The translations under genes and the position numbers were made by a program. From Bacillus cereus ATCC 14579 (GTDB taxonomy: Bacteria; Bacillota; Bacilli; Bacillales; Bacillaceae_G), in contig NC_004722.1 of the NCBI RefSeq assembly GCF_000007825.1, positions 359,501 to 423,500 on the forward strand: DNA of 64,000 bases, given 5' to 3'. Below, piece after piece: positions 1 through 8,270 of the stretch. Position 1 is the stretch's first letter, and each line of letters opens with the position of its first letter. The notes beneath the pieces were generated by a model. That model saw nothing but the letters and a program-made list of their open reading frames with translations. It did no database searches and was not told the DNA's origin.

Positions 1-101
1 CTCCATTTTCCTTTTAAACTTTCGTCAGTAACTTGGATAAATTCTCCATTATGGTAAGCATTAGCTTTAAACGGTTTTACTTCTGTGCCGATTAATAACA
101 T
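1..101 (-). CDS. ahpC: Alkyl hydroperoxide reductase subunit C (AhpC), 5' end only
   Basis: The first 33 codons of a gene that runs off the left edge are visible. They begin with MLLIGTEVKPFKANAY and continue through a GEFIQVTDESLKGKW stretch, which is the start of the AhpC peroxiredoxin family. AhpC reduces hydrogen peroxide and organic peroxides in the cytoplasm, with AhpF supplying electrons. The ATG (complement of 99-101) follows a GGAGG-type ribosome binding site at about 110-115. The catalytic cysteines lie outside the window. A PerR-like box and a promoter lie upstream. Identification rests on the N-terminus alone but is distinctive. Confidence 0.88.
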   Translation of the reverse strand, partial: MLLIGTEVKPFKANAYHNGEFIQVTDESLKGKW

Positions 102-174
102 ATTAAAATTCCTCCTAAATGTTGGTTTTGAGCATCAAAAAATAGTGTGCTCATAAAATATATTTTTTAATTAA

Positions 175-189
175 CTATAATAATTCTAA
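175..189. promoter_or_regulatory. PerR box of ahpC
   Basis: CTATAATAATTCTAA matches the PerR consensus TTATAATnATTATAA at 12 of 14 defined positions. It lies just downstream of the ahpC -10 region, where a bound repressor would block transcription. PerR control of ahpC is established in Bacillus. Confidence 0.7.
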
Positions 190-200
190 TTCGATATTAA

Positions 201-229
201 TTATCATATAGAAGTGGTTATTTTGTCAA
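201..229 (-). promoter_or_regulatory. Sigma-A promoter of ahpC
   Basis: On the minus strand a perfect -35 TTGACA (229-224) is followed after 17 bp by TGATAA (206-201). An alternative -10, TATGAT, lies at 208-203. The predicted start falls between this element and the PerR box. Confidence 0.6.
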
Positions 230-549
230 GAGAATAAACCAACTTTATACCGATTTAATTAATATTTATTCTCAATTAAGGCTAACAGAGAATGGAAAGG
301 TAACTTTAAGTTTATAAATTTTCAATGATTGTTTGAAAGAGTAGTGTGTATGTTAGAGATATGGTGTAAGTGTAAATTCTTAGGAAGGAAATATTTCTTA
401 GAAGTTATGTATTTGAAAAGGAACTGCTTATTTCTATTTTACAAAGAATTGTGCGATAAATAAAATAAAATGAATCGAAATCTTTTTGAACAATTTTTGT
501 CATCTCGAATATATAATTAGGAAGTATATTACGATGATAGTTAGAAATA
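230..549. other. AT-rich intergenic stretch
   Basis: This divergent spacer lies between ahpC and the drd promoter. I see no ORF with a ribosome binding site, no riboswitch and no strong hairpin in it. A SAM riboswitch, expected if the downstream pair were true mtnK-mtnA, is absent. Confidence 0.5.
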
Positions 550-577
550 TTGACTCAAAGTGCTAACGAGATATAAT
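550..577 (+). promoter_or_regulatory. Sigma-A promoter of the drd operon
   Basis: TTGACT at 550-555, a 16-bp spacer and TATAAT at 572-577. The predicted transcript has a leader of about 110 nt before drdK. The leader holds an imperfect hairpin (618-641, arms ATAGGATGAA/TTCAACCTAT) and a cre-like site. Confidence 0.6.
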
Positions 578-658
578 AAAACCTAGATATACCTTTCAAA
601 AAGAAGAATACATATTTATAGGATGAAAAAATTCAACCTATTATTTTTTATAGCTTTT

Positions 659-672
659 AGAAAACGCTTACA
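659..672 (+). promoter_or_regulatory. cre-like CcpA site before drdK
   Basis: AGAAAACGCTTACA matches the core of the CcpA cre consensus TGWAANCGNTNWCA apart from the second base. It sits about 75 bp downstream of the predicted start and 20 bp before the drdK start codon, a position that would suit roadblock repression by glucose. The functional role is inferred. Confidence 0.55.
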
Positions 673-692
673 ATTGGTGTGGAGGGGAAACC

Positions 693-1922
693 ATGTCTAA
701 GTTCACAAAGTATTTTTTAATGGAAGCTAAAGATGTGATTGCATATGTGAAAGAGAAATTATCTAAGTTTGAACATGCAAAGGGGCTAAAGTGTAAAGAA
801 ATAGGTGATGGCAATTTAAATTATGTGTTCCGCGTTTGGGATGAAAAAGAGAACATGTCTGTCATCGTAAAGCAAGCTGGGGATACAGCTCGCATTTCAG
901 ATGAGTTTAAGTTGTCGATGAATCGTATTCGTATAGAATCAGATGTTTTGCAGTTAGAGGATGAGTTAGCACCTGGACTTGTTCCTAAGGTGTATTTATT
1001 TGATAGTGTGATGAATTGTTGCGTAATGGAAGATTTATCGGATCACACAATATTACGTACAGCACTTATAAATCATCAAATATTTCCGAGGCTTGCTGAC
1101 GACTTAACTACTTTTATGGTAAATACACTTTTATTAACATCGGATGTTGTAATGAATCATAAAGAGAAGAAGGAACTTGTGAAGAATTATATAAATCCTG
1201 AATTATGTGAGATTACAGAGGACCTCGTATATTCAGAACCATTTACAAATCATAATAAGCGTAATGAGTTATTTCAGTTAAATGAGGGATGGATTAGGGA
1301 ACATATTTATAGTGATAAAGAGCTTCGTATGGAAGTAGCGAAACGTAAATTTTCTTTTATGACGAATGCACAGGCATTACTTCATGGTGATTTACATACT
1401 GGTTCTGTTTTTGTAAGAGATGATTCTACAAAGGTTATTGATCCTGAGTTTGCTTTTTATGGACCTATGGGATATGACGTTGGGAATGTAATGGCGAATT
1501 TAATGTTTGTTTGGGTGAATGCAGATGCAACGATGTCACCTGGAGCTAAGAAAGATACATATATGGATTGGTTACAAACTACGATGGTAGAGGTAATTGA
1601 TTTATTTAAGCAGAAGTTTTTAGGTGCTTGGGATATTCATGTGACCGAGATTATGGCGAAGGAAGAAGGCTTTAGCGAAGTCTATTTGCAATCTGTATTA
1701 GAGGATACAGCTGCAGTGACAGGTCTGGAATTAATTCGCCGTATTGTTGGATTAGCGAAAGTAAAAGATATTACTTGTATTGGGAATGAGGAAGCACGTG
1801 CTAGAGCGGAGCGAATTTGTCTTCAAGTAGCGAAGGGTTTTATTTTACGAGCGAATCAATATAGAACGGGCACAAGTTTTGTAGAAACGTTAAAAGAACA
1901 GTCAATGCACTACGCGAAGTAA
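693..1922 (+). CDS. drdK: 5-deoxyribose kinase (MtnK paralogue)
   Basis: This 409-residue protein belongs to the methylthioribose kinase/aminoglycoside phosphotransferase-like fold. It carries the catalytic HGDLHTGS motif at residues 231-238 and a DPEF metal-binding motif near 250. The following gene is an MtnA-like isomerase and the third a class II aldolase. This kinase-isomerase-aldolase trio is the arrangement shown in B. thuringiensis to phosphorylate 5-deoxyribose at C1 and cleave it to dihydroxyacetone phosphate and acetaldehyde. I therefore prefer drdK to mtnK. The absence of a SAM riboswitch, usual before mtnKA in Bacillus, agrees. The ATG follows a GGAGGGG ribosome binding site (681-687). 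A methylthioribose side activity is possible. Confidence 0.82.
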   Translation: MSKFTKYFLMEAKDVIAYVKEKLSKFEHAKGLKCKEIGDGNLNYVFRVWDEKENMSVIVKQAGDTARISDEFKLSMNRIRIESDVLQLEDELAPGLVPKVYLFDSVMNCCVMEDLSDHTILRTALINHQIFPRLADDLTTFMVNTLLLTSDVVMNHKEKKELVKNYINPELCEITEDLVYSEPFTNHNKRNELFQLNEGWIREHIYSDKELRMEVAKRKFSFMTNAQALLHGDLHTGSVFVRDDSTKVIDPEFAFYGPMGYDVGNVMANLMFVWVNADATMSPGAKKDTYMDWLQTTMVEVIDLFKQKFLGAWDIHVTEIMAKEEGFSEVYLQSVLEDTAAVTGLELIRRIVGLAKVKDITCIGNEEARARAERICLQVAKGFILRANQYRTGTSFVETLKEQSMHYAK

Positions 1923-1934
1923 GGGGAGAATATG

Positions 1935-2978
1935 ATGGAAGAGCAATTAATACCAATTCAGTGGAAAGATGATGCTTTAGTTTTGTTAGATCAAACGTTA
2001 TTACCAAATGAAATTGTCTATGAATCTTTTAAAACAGCTGAAAGTGTGTGGGATGCGATTCAAGTAATGAAAGTACGAGGTGCACCCGCGATTGGTGTTT
2101 CAGCTGCTTATGGAGTGTATTTAGGGATAAAGGAATTTGCTGAAAGTACGGAAGAAGGATTTATGGATGAAGTAAGAAAGGTATGTACATACTTGGCGAC
2201 ATCAAGACCGACTGCCGTAAATTTATTTTGGGCACTTGAAAGAATGGAAAGTGTAGCGACAGATAATATTCATTTATCAATCTCACAGCTGAAAAATAGA
2301 TTACTAGAAGAGGCAAAAGAGATTCATAGAGAAGATGAAGAAATTAACCGTCAAATTGGAGAACATGCATTAACATTATTCCATGATGGAATGGGAGTAT
2401 TAACACATTGTAATGCTGGTGCGTTAGCGACAACTAAGTATGGTACCGCGACAGCTCCCATGTACTTAGCGAAAGAAAAAGGATGGGACTTAAAAATCTA
2501 TTCTGATGAAACACGCCCTAGATTACAAGGTTCAACGTTAACAGCATTAGAACTGCAGCGAGCAGGCATTGACGTTACTGTTATTACAGATAATATGGCA
2601 GCTATGGTCATGTCACAAGGGAAGATTGATGCGGTAATTGTTGGATGTGATCGTGTGGCAGCAAATGGTGATGTAGCAAATAAAATTGGCACGTTAGGCG
2701 TATCTATTTTAGCTAAGTACTACAACATTCCGTTTTATGTAGCAGCGCCAACACCGACAATTGATTTAAAGACATCGACAGGAAAAGAAATTCCGATTGA
2801 AGAAAGAGATGCTTCTGAAGTGATTAATCGCTTCGGAAAATATTCAGCTCCGAAAGAAAGTAAAGTATATAATCCAGCATTTGATGTTACTCCACATGAA
2901 AATGTAACAGCGATTATTACAGAAAAAGGGATTGTAAAGGCACCGTTTACGGAGAATTTAAAAAAGCTATTTCAATAA
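1935..2978 (+). CDS. drdI: 5-deoxyribose-1-phosphate isomerase (MtnA paralogue)
   Basis: The 347-residue protein is an aldose-ketose isomerase of the eIF2B-alpha/MtnA family. Visible signatures are VRGAPAIG, the cysteine loop HCNAGALATT, ETRPRLQGSTLTALEL and GCDRVAANGDVANKIGT, which carries the catalytic aspartate. It would convert 5-deoxyribose 1-phosphate to 5-deoxyribulose 1-phosphate. The gene begins 12 bp after drdK. Two ATGs lie close together (1932 and 1935), and I chose the second because the GGGGAG site at 1923-1928 leaves only 3 nt before the first. Sequence alone cannot separate DrdI from MtnA, so the assignment rests on the neighbouring aldolase. Confidence 0.82.
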   Translation: MEEQLIPIQWKDDALVLLDQTLLPNEIVYESFKTAESVWDAIQVMKVRGAPAIGVSAAYGVYLGIKEFAESTEEGFMDEVRKVCTYLATSRPTAVNLFWALERMESVATDNIHLSISQLKNRLLEEAKEIHREDEEINRQIGEHALTLFHDGMGVLTHCNAGALATTKYGTATAPMYLAKEKGWDLKIYSDETRPRLQGSTLTALELQRAGIDVTVITDNMAAMVMSQGKIDAVIVGCDRVAANGDVANKIGTLGVSILAKYYNIPFYVAAPTPTIDLKTSTGKEIPIEERDASEVINRFGKYSAPKESKVYNPAFDVTPHENVTAIITEKGIVKAPFTENLKKLFQ

Positions 2979-3031
2979 GTAGATAAATGTAAAAGTCAGT
3001 CATCATAAGCTTCATACTTAGGGGGATGTAT

Positions 3032-3673
3032 ATGTTATTACAAAAAGAAAGAGAAGAAATTGTAGCGTATGGAAAGAAAATGATTTCTAGTGGTTTAACA
3101 AAGGGAACGGGCGGTAATATTAGTATCTTTAATCGTGAACAAGGTCTTGTTGCGATTAGCCCAAGTGGTTTAGAGTATTATGAAACAAAGCCTGAAGATG
3201 TAGTTATATTAAACCTAGATGGTGAAGTAGTAGAAGGAGAGAGAAAACCATCAAGTGAATTAGATATGCACCTTATTTACTATAGGAAGCGTGAAGATAT
3301 AAATGCGCTTGTGCATACACACTCTCCTTACGCGAAGACGATTGCATCATTAGGATGGGAGCTTCCTGCTGTATCGTATTTAATTGCTTTCGCAGGACCG
3401 AATGTGCGCTGTGCACCGTATGAAACATTTGGTACGAAGCAATTAGCGGAGGCTGCTTTTGAAGGCATGATTGATCGCCGTGCTGTTTTACTTGCAAATC
3501 ACGGTTTAATTGCTGGTGCAAATAATATAAAAATGGCGTTTACTGTTGCAGAAGAGATTGAGTTTTGTGCTCAAATTTATTATCAAACGAAAAGCATTGG
3601 GGAACCAAAGCTATTGCCAGAAGATGAGATGGAGAATTTGGCGAAGAAGTTTGAAGGGTATGGGCAGCAGTAG
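3032..3673 (+). CDS. drdA: 5-deoxyribulose-1-phosphate aldolase (class II, fuculose aldolase-like)
   Basis: This 213-residue protein is a class II aldolase/adducin-family enzyme. It has a GTGGNISI phosphate-binding loop, the conserved SSELDMH segment, the metal-binding VHTHSPYA motif and a third metal histidine in NHGLIAG. It is expected to split 5-deoxyribulose 1-phosphate into dihydroxyacetone phosphate and acetaldehyde in the cytoplasm, with a divalent metal. It is the last gene of the drd operon and ends just before a strong terminator. The start at 3032 leaves 6 nt after the GGGGG ribosome binding site; an ATG at 3026 abuts that site directly and is unlikely. Confidence 0.82.
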   Translation: MLLQKEREEIVAYGKKMISSGLTKGTGGNISIFNREQGLVAISPSGLEYYETKPEDVVILNLDGEVVEGERKPSSELDMHLIYYRKREDINALVHTHSPYAKTIASLGWELPAVSYLIAFAGPNVRCAPYETFGTKQLAEAAFEGMIDRRAVLLANHGLIAGANNIKMAFTVAEEIEFCAQIYYQTKSIGEPKLLPEDEMENLAKKFEGYGQQ

Positions 3674-3681
3674 AATGAAAC

Positions 3682-3715
3682 AAAAACACCCTCAAGAAAT
3701 CTTGAGGGTGTTTTT
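3682..3715. terminator. Bidirectional terminator between drdA and fhuG
   Basis: A 15-bp perfect stem (AAAAACACCCTCAAG, 4-nt loop) with T and A tracts on both sides separates the two converging operons. Confidence 0.9.
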
Positions 3716-4722
3716 TAAGCTTTTTTAAGCAACAAATACATAAAGTAAGGAGCCCCAATTAAAGCAACGACAATACCTGCTGGAATGCCATTAGGATCAA
3801 CGATATTTCGTCCGATTGTATCTGCTAATAATAATAGCCATCCGCCGATTAAAAGGGCGATAGGCATGAAGATTTGATGTCTTGGACCTACTAAAGATTT
3901 CGCGATATGAGGAGCCATTAATCCGATAAAGCTAATTCCTCCTGTTACGGAAACAGCTGCGGCTGCAAGTGCAACGGCTGCAACTAATAAGTACCTGCGT
4001 TCTTTTTCAATTTCAATTCCAACGCCAATTGCGACTGGTTCGTTTAATGCTAAAATGTTTAATCGATTTGCTTTATAGAAAACAAACGGAATGAATACGA
4101 TTAACCATGGGAGCATTGCTAAAACGAAAATCCAGTCATCTCCCCAAATATTTCCGGCAATCCATTTTGAGATAAAGTCCACTTTCATACGATCAGCGGA
4201 TGAAATAAGGACAATCATCGCTCCAGATAGTGCAAATGCAAAACCGATACCAGTTAATGTTAATCGTATTGGTTGAAGTCCAGTTGATTTACTATATGAA
4301 AACACGTAAATTAGAACAGCTGTCAGAAATGCCCCAATAAATCCAACGACAGGTAGTAAGTAAAGAAATGAACCTACGTCTATTGGAAAGTATAAAAAGA
4401 AAATAGCAACAGCAACACCAGCCCCAGAGTTAATACCAAGAATACCAGGTTCAGCTAAATCATTTCGGGTAATTCCTTGCAGAATAGCCCCTGATAAAGC
4501 GAGAGCCATACCAGCTAATAATGTAATGACAATTCTAGGTAGTCTTAAAGAGTATAAAACAAACTCCTCTTTAAAAGTCCCTTGCCCCATTAATGTTGGG
4601 AGTAGTCGATCATAAGATAAAGATGCTGAACCAAGTCCCATTCCAACTACAATGGTTGTGATGATTACTATAAGTAAAGCGAGTATAATGAGACGCTGTT
4701 TTCTTAAAATAGATTGCATCAT
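3715..4722 (-). CDS. fhuG: Iron-hydroxamate ABC transporter permease, FecCD family
   Basis: The 335-residue polytopic protein has the FecCD/BtuC permease hallmarks. These include LRLPRIVITLLAGMALALSG near the N-terminus, the GITRNDLAEPGILGINSGAG loop and the cytoplasmic GGISFIGLMAPHIAK segment that contacts the ATPase. It would form the membrane channel with the preceding permease to import ferric hydroxamates. Its start overlaps the stop of that permease, indicating translational coupling. It is third and last in a binding protein-permease-permease operon. FhuG is the best guess from the order; it could equally serve a different hydroxamate siderophore. Confidence 0.78.
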   Translation of the reverse strand: MMQSILRKQRLIILALLIVIITTIVVGMGLGSASLSYDRLLPTLMGQGTFKEEFVLYSLRLPRIVITLLAGMALALSGAILQGITRNDLAEPGILGINSGAGVAVAIFFLYFPIDVGSFLYLLPVVGFIGAFLTAVLIYVFSYSKSTGLQPIRLTLTGIGFAFALSGAMIVLISSADRMKVDFISKWIAGNIWGDDWIFVLAMLPWLIVFIPFVFYKANRLNILALNEPVAIGVGIEIEKERRYLLVAAVALAAAAVSVTGGISFIGLMAPHIAKSLVGPRHQIFMPIALLIGGWLLLLADTIGRNIVDPNGIPAGIVVALIGAPYFMYLLLKKA

Positions 4723-5759
4723 GAGAATGTTTTTCCTCCTTTACGTACAATGAATAGGAAGAATGGTAACCCTACAATCGCGACAATTGCCGCAACTGGT
4801 GTTTCGTATGGAGCGTTAATAGTACGTCCGATTGTATCTGCAAGTAGCATAAAGGAAGCTCCAGCAATTGCTGACATCGGTATAACAAATCGGTAATCTG
4901 GACCGACAATTGGGCGTACCATGTGAGGTACCATTAAGCCGATGAATGCCATATTTCCAACAAGAGCTACAGATGCACCTGCAAGTAAGATAATAATGAT
5001 AAATAAAATAGTTTTAATAACAATAATTTTTTGACCTAGTCCAATAGCCACTTCCTCACTGAAACTAAGAACTGTCAATTTTTTTGCTAGTAAGATAGCG
5101 ATAAAGATACTAATTGAAATGACCGGAATAATAATTTTTAATTGGCTCCAAGTTGTTCCAATTACGCCCCCAGCAGTCCAAAGTGATACATCTTGTGAAA
5201 TTTTAAAGTAAATGCCGATTCCTTCTGAAATTGCGAGTAGAAATGCTGAAACTGCAGCGCCCGCTAATACAATTCGAAGAGGAGAAAGGCCGCCTTTTTT
5301 CACCATACCAATTCCAAATACCATAATTGCGCCAATTGCAGCACCGATAAAGCAAGCTAATGTTAAGTAAAGATAGCTGATGGAAGGGTTGAAAGCAAGT
5401 GTCAGTGCAAGCGCAGCATTTGCTCCACCAGATAGCCCTAATAATCCAGGATCCGCAAGTGGATTTCGTGTTAATCCTTGCATAATTGCCCCAGAAACGG
5501 CTAATCCAGCTCCTACAAAAATAGCAGCAACTTCACGTGGTAAACGTATTTCTCGAATAATAGATATTTTGTCTCCTTTAGCGGAGGAAGTGAGTGCTAA
5601 CCATACATCTTTTATCGAAGTATCTGCAGCACCTAATACCATTGCAACCATAAAAATAAGAAAGAATGCAATTAAGCTTAAAATTAGTTTGTATGTAAAA
5701 GCTATAGAACGTGGATTGTCATGATCTTTTGTCATTCGTTTCACATCTTTTCTGTTCAT
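4719..5759 (-). CDS. fhuB: Iron-hydroxamate ABC transporter permease, FecCD family
   Basis: This 346-residue permease is a paralogue of the next gene, sharing IRLPREVAAIFVGAGLAVSG, the GLTRNPLADPGLLGLSGGAN loop and GNMAFIGLMVPHMVRP. It is the second gene of the fhu operon. No convincing ribosome binding site precedes the ATG at 5759. An in-frame ATG at residue 9 is an alternative, and coupling to fhuD across the intergenic palindrome may matter. No ATPase gene accompanies the operon, so an FhuC/YusV-type ATPase must be encoded elsewhere, as is known for Bacillus siderophore systems. Confidence 0.78.
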   Translation of the reverse strand: MNRKDVKRMTKDHDNPRSIAFTYKLILSLIAFFLIFMVAMVLGAADTSIKDVWLALTSSAKGDKISIIREIRLPREVAAIFVGAGLAVSGAIMQGLTRNPLADPGLLGLSGGANAALALTLAFNPSISYLYLTLACFIGAAIGAIMVFGIGMVKKGGLSPLRIVLAGAAVSAFLLAISEGIGIYFKISQDVSLWTAGGVIGTTWSQLKIIIPVISISIFIAILLAKKLTVLSFSEEVAIGLGQKIIVIKTILFIIIILLAGASVALVGNMAFIGLMVPHMVRPIVGPDYRFVIPMSAIAGASFMLLADTIGRTINAPYETPVAAIVAIVGLPFFLFIVRKGGKTFS

Positions 5760-5771
5760 AGAATAAAGGAA

Positions 5772-5798
5772 GAGGAATTCTTAAATTAAGAATTCCTC
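5772..5798. repeat. 13-bp inverted repeat between fhuD and fhuB
   Basis: GAGGAATTCTTAA and its exact complement flank a single base at 5785. There is no T tract, so it is more likely an mRNA stability or processing hairpin that lets the binding protein be made in excess of the permeases than a full terminator. It could also be a transcription factor site. Confidence 0.6.
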
Positions 5799-5807
5799 AT
5801 GTTTGTA

Positions 5808-6728
5808 TTATTTACCAAGAAAGCTCTTCTTGAAGAAGTCTAGTTGGAAATCTAATGTAAGTGGATCATTGAAATAGAATTCCATCATGTTTGCTTCATA
5901 TACGCGATTATTTTTTACTGCTGGGATGTTTTTATATGATTCTGTCTCTTGGAATGAGTTATCAGTATCTTTGTTTTTACTTACGATTAAGTAATCACCA
6001 GCAAATTCAGGTAATACCTCAGTAGATAATGCGTAGTAACCTTCTTTTAATGCTTTTTCTTTTACTTTTTCAGGCATTTTTAATTTCATTTCTTGGTACA
6101 GGATTTCTGTTCCACGGCCCCAGTTCTCGCCGTATACATAAAGCTGTTTGTTGAAGTTTTCTACAACAGAAACCGTTGCGTCTTCACCGATTTTTGCTTT
6201 AATTTCTTTACCAGCTTCTTGTGCACGTTTCTTGAAGTCATCAACCCAAGTTTTTGCTTCTTTTTCTTTATTTAATAACTTACCGATTTCTAAATGCTGT
6301 GTTAAGTAATCAACTTTTCCGTAAGTGTATGTTACAGTAGGCGCGATTTTCTTTAACTTATCGACATTTTTAACATTTGATAAACCGATGATTAAATCTG
6401 GATTTAGTTCAGCGATTTTTTCAACATTTTCATCAGATACTTCAGCAACATCTTTAAGTTTGCTATCAAAACGTGGGTTTTGTTTAGACCATGAATCTAC
6501 CCCAACAAGATTTACACCTAATGACATTACGTTACCAGCGAATGATGATAATACAACAACGCGTTTTGGATTTGCAGGAACTTCTACTTTTTTACCATCT
6601 TCAGATTGGTATGTAATTGTTTCTGATTTGCTACCTTTTGCATCGTTCTTTTTGTCTGTAGAGCTATTGCTACAAGCGCTCATAACAAGAACGAAAAGGA
6701 CTGTTAGTGAAATAAATAACTTTTTCAT
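5808..6728 (-). CDS. fhuD: Iron-hydroxamate (ferrichrome-type) binding lipoprotein
   Basis: A 306-residue class III periplasmic-type binding protein, anchored outside the membrane as a lipoprotein. The signal peptide ends in the lipobox VMSAC with Cys19. The mature part shows the FhuD-like features VPANPKRVVVLSS, LNPDLIIGLSN, KLKKIAPTVTYTYGKVD, YVYGENWGRGTEILYQ and a C-terminal FYFNDPLTLDFQLDFF. By eye these align better with B. subtilis FhuD than with FeuA. It would capture hydroxamate ferri-siderophores and deliver them to the two permeases downstream. The ATG follows AAAGGAGAAAGACG. A perfect Fur box lies in the upstream divergent region. Confidence 0.82.
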   Translation of the reverse strand: MKKLFISLTVLFVLVMSACSNSSTDKKNDAKGSKSETITYQSEDGKKVEVPANPKRVVVLSSFAGNVMSLGVNLVGVDSWSKQNPRFDSKLKDVAEVSDENVEKIAELNPDLIIGLSNVKNVDKLKKIAPTVTYTYGKVDYLTQHLEIGKLLNKEKEAKTWVDDFKKRAQEAGKEIKAKIGEDATVSVVENFNKQLYVYGENWGRGTEILYQEMKLKMPEKVKEKALKEGYYALSTEVLPEFAGDYLIVSKNKDTDNSFQETESYKNIPAVKNNRVYEANMMEFYFNDPLTLDFQLDFFKKSFLGK

Positions 6729-6913
6729 CGTCTTTCTCCTTTAACATAGATGATATGTGTATACAATAATTTGTTTAACTGCAATCTTTTTGAAATAGTA
6801 GTGGTAATGCAAAATAATTTATTAAAAATCTTGAATATGAGATTTTATAATATAGTAATAACCATATTAATGAAAGAAGATGTAATCTCAAATTTGCTAA
6901 TTATTAACAAAAT

Positions 6914-6928
6914 GATAATGATTATCAC
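6914..6928. promoter_or_regulatory. Fur box between fhuD and the NADP reductase gene
   Basis: TGATAATGATTATCA is an exact match to the 7-1-7 Bacillus Fur consensus. It lies about 185 bp before fhuD, in the same divergent spacer as a second box nearer the reductase gene. Confidence 0.85.
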
Positions 6929-6985
6929 TATTGATTCTTTAAATAATATAATTTTATATAGGTGTATTGTCAATAGTAATTTTGA

Positions 6986-7033
6986 TTGTAAATTTTGCGG
7001 AAACAGGTTATATTTTATTGAGAATGATAATCA
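6986..7033 (+). promoter_or_regulatory. Promoter and second Fur box of the NADP reductase gene
   Basis: TTGTAA (6986-6991), 17 bp and TATATT (7009-7014) form a promoter. TGAGAATGATAATCA (7019-7033) matches the Fur consensus at 12 of 14 defined positions and covers the predicted start point, so iron-replete Fur should block it. Confidence 0.65.
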
Positions 7034-7061
7034 ACGATTAATAGCTGAGGAGTGAGCACGA

Positions 7062-8111
7062 ATGAATCGAGAAGAATTGTTTGATGTAACCGTGATAGGC
7101 GGAGGACCTGCAGGGCTTTATTCAGCTTTTTATAGTGGACTCAGAGAAATGAGAACGAAAATAATAGAATTTCACCCACATTTAGGTGGAAAAATACATG
7201 TGTATCCGGAAAAAATGATTTGGGATGTAGGAGGACTATTGCCAGTTACAGGTGATAAGTTAATTGAACAACTTGTACAGCAAGGGTTAACATTTAAGCC
7301 GGAAGTTGTATTAGATACAAAAGTAGAATCGATTATTCGTAATCAAGATGGTACTTTTACATTAAAAACAAGTACTGGCGAAGAACACTTTTCAAAAACA
7401 GTTATCGTCGCAACAGGAAGTGGTATATTGAAACCGCAAAAGTTATCTATTGAAGGTGCTGAGCGATTTGAAGTATCGAATTTAAATTATACAGTTAAAT
7501 CTTTAAAGCGTTTCAAAGGTAAAACAGTTATTATTTCCGGTGGAGGCAATTCTGCTGTTGATTGGGCAAATGAATTGGAACCAATTGCGAAAAAAGTGTA
7601 TGTAACTTATAGAAAAGAAGAATTATCTGGTCATGAAGCACAAGTAAAACAACTTATGAACAGCTCAGCGGAGTGTTTCTTTAATACATCGATTACAAAA
7701 TTAATTGCCGGTGATAATCATGAAGCGATCGAATATGTAGAATTAACAAATCATGAAACAGGTGAGGTTTCTCATTTACCTATTGATGAAGTTATTATTA
7801 ATCATGGATATGAACGCGACATTACATTATTAGAAAATAGTGAGTTAGACGTTGCAATTATAGATAATTATTATATTGCAGGTAATGCAAATAGTGAGTC
7901 TTCAGTAGATGGATTATATGCTGCTGGAGATATTTTAAAGCACGAAGGGAAACTACACTTAATTGCAGGTGCATTCCAAGATGCTGGAAATGCTGTGAAT
8001 AAAGCAAAACAATTTATCCAACCAGATGCAAGTGAGTACGGAATGGTTTCTTCTCATAATGAAGTATTTAAGAAGAGAAATCGCGAACTGATTAAGCAGA
8101 TGATGAAATAA
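7062..8111 (+). CDS. Ferredoxin/flavodoxin-NADP+ reductase (YcgT/YumC type)
   Basis: The 349-residue flavoprotein is of the thioredoxin reductase-like FNR class. It has an N-terminal FAD-binding VIGGGPAGLYSAFYSG and a second Rossmann motif, IISGGGNSAVDWANEL, for NADPH. The C-terminal FAD contact reads GLYAAGDILKHEGKLHLIAGAFQDA. The CxxC redox pair of true thioredoxin reductase is missing, which supports ferredoxin or flavodoxin as the partner. With a Fur box overlapping its promoter and siderophore uptake divergent from it, a role in reductive iron release or iron-starvation redox supply is likely (inference). A GAGGAG site precedes the ATG. Confidence 0.85.
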   Translation: MNREELFDVTVIGGGPAGLYSAFYSGLREMRTKIIEFHPHLGGKIHVYPEKMIWDVGGLLPVTGDKLIEQLVQQGLTFKPEVVLDTKVESIIRNQDGTFTLKTSTGEEHFSKTVIVATGSGILKPQKLSIEGAERFEVSNLNYTVKSLKRFKGKTVIISGGGNSAVDWANELEPIAKKVYVTYRKEELSGHEAQVKQLMNSSAECFFNTSITKLIAGDNHEAIEYVELTNHETGEVSHLPIDEVIINHGYERDITLLENSELDVAIIDNYYIAGNANSESSVDGLYAAGDILKHEGKLHLIAGAFQDAGNAVNKAKQFIQPDASEYGMVSSHNEVFKKRNRELIKQMMK

Positions 8112-8126
8112 TAAGGAACAAGTATA

Positions 8127-8177
8127 CCCCCACGTATTTCTCTATTCAAGTGAATGAGAGATGTACGTGGGGGTTTT
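8127..8177 (+). terminator. Terminator after the NADP reductase gene
   Basis: Arms CCCCCACGTA (8127-8136) and TACGTGGGGG (8164-8173) enclose a loop that can pair internally, followed by TTTT. Confidence 0.75.
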
Positions 8178-8270
8178 CCTGTTTACTATATTTTCTATCA
8201 TTATAATGACACCGGTTTCATCAGTTCATATGATATGAACATTTTATTGGTAAAGCATCCTAGAAAACAA

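Noticed and set aside
693..2978. Reading the first two genes as methionine-salvage mtnK-mtnA
   Set aside because: The linked class II aldolase, the missing SAM riboswitch and the known B. thuringiensis drd cluster favour 5-deoxyribose salvage.
6750..7055. 101-codon plus-strand frame upstream of the NADP reductase gene
   Set aside because: It runs through both Fur boxes and the promoter, has no ribosome binding site, and its translation is typical of AT-rich noncoding DNA.
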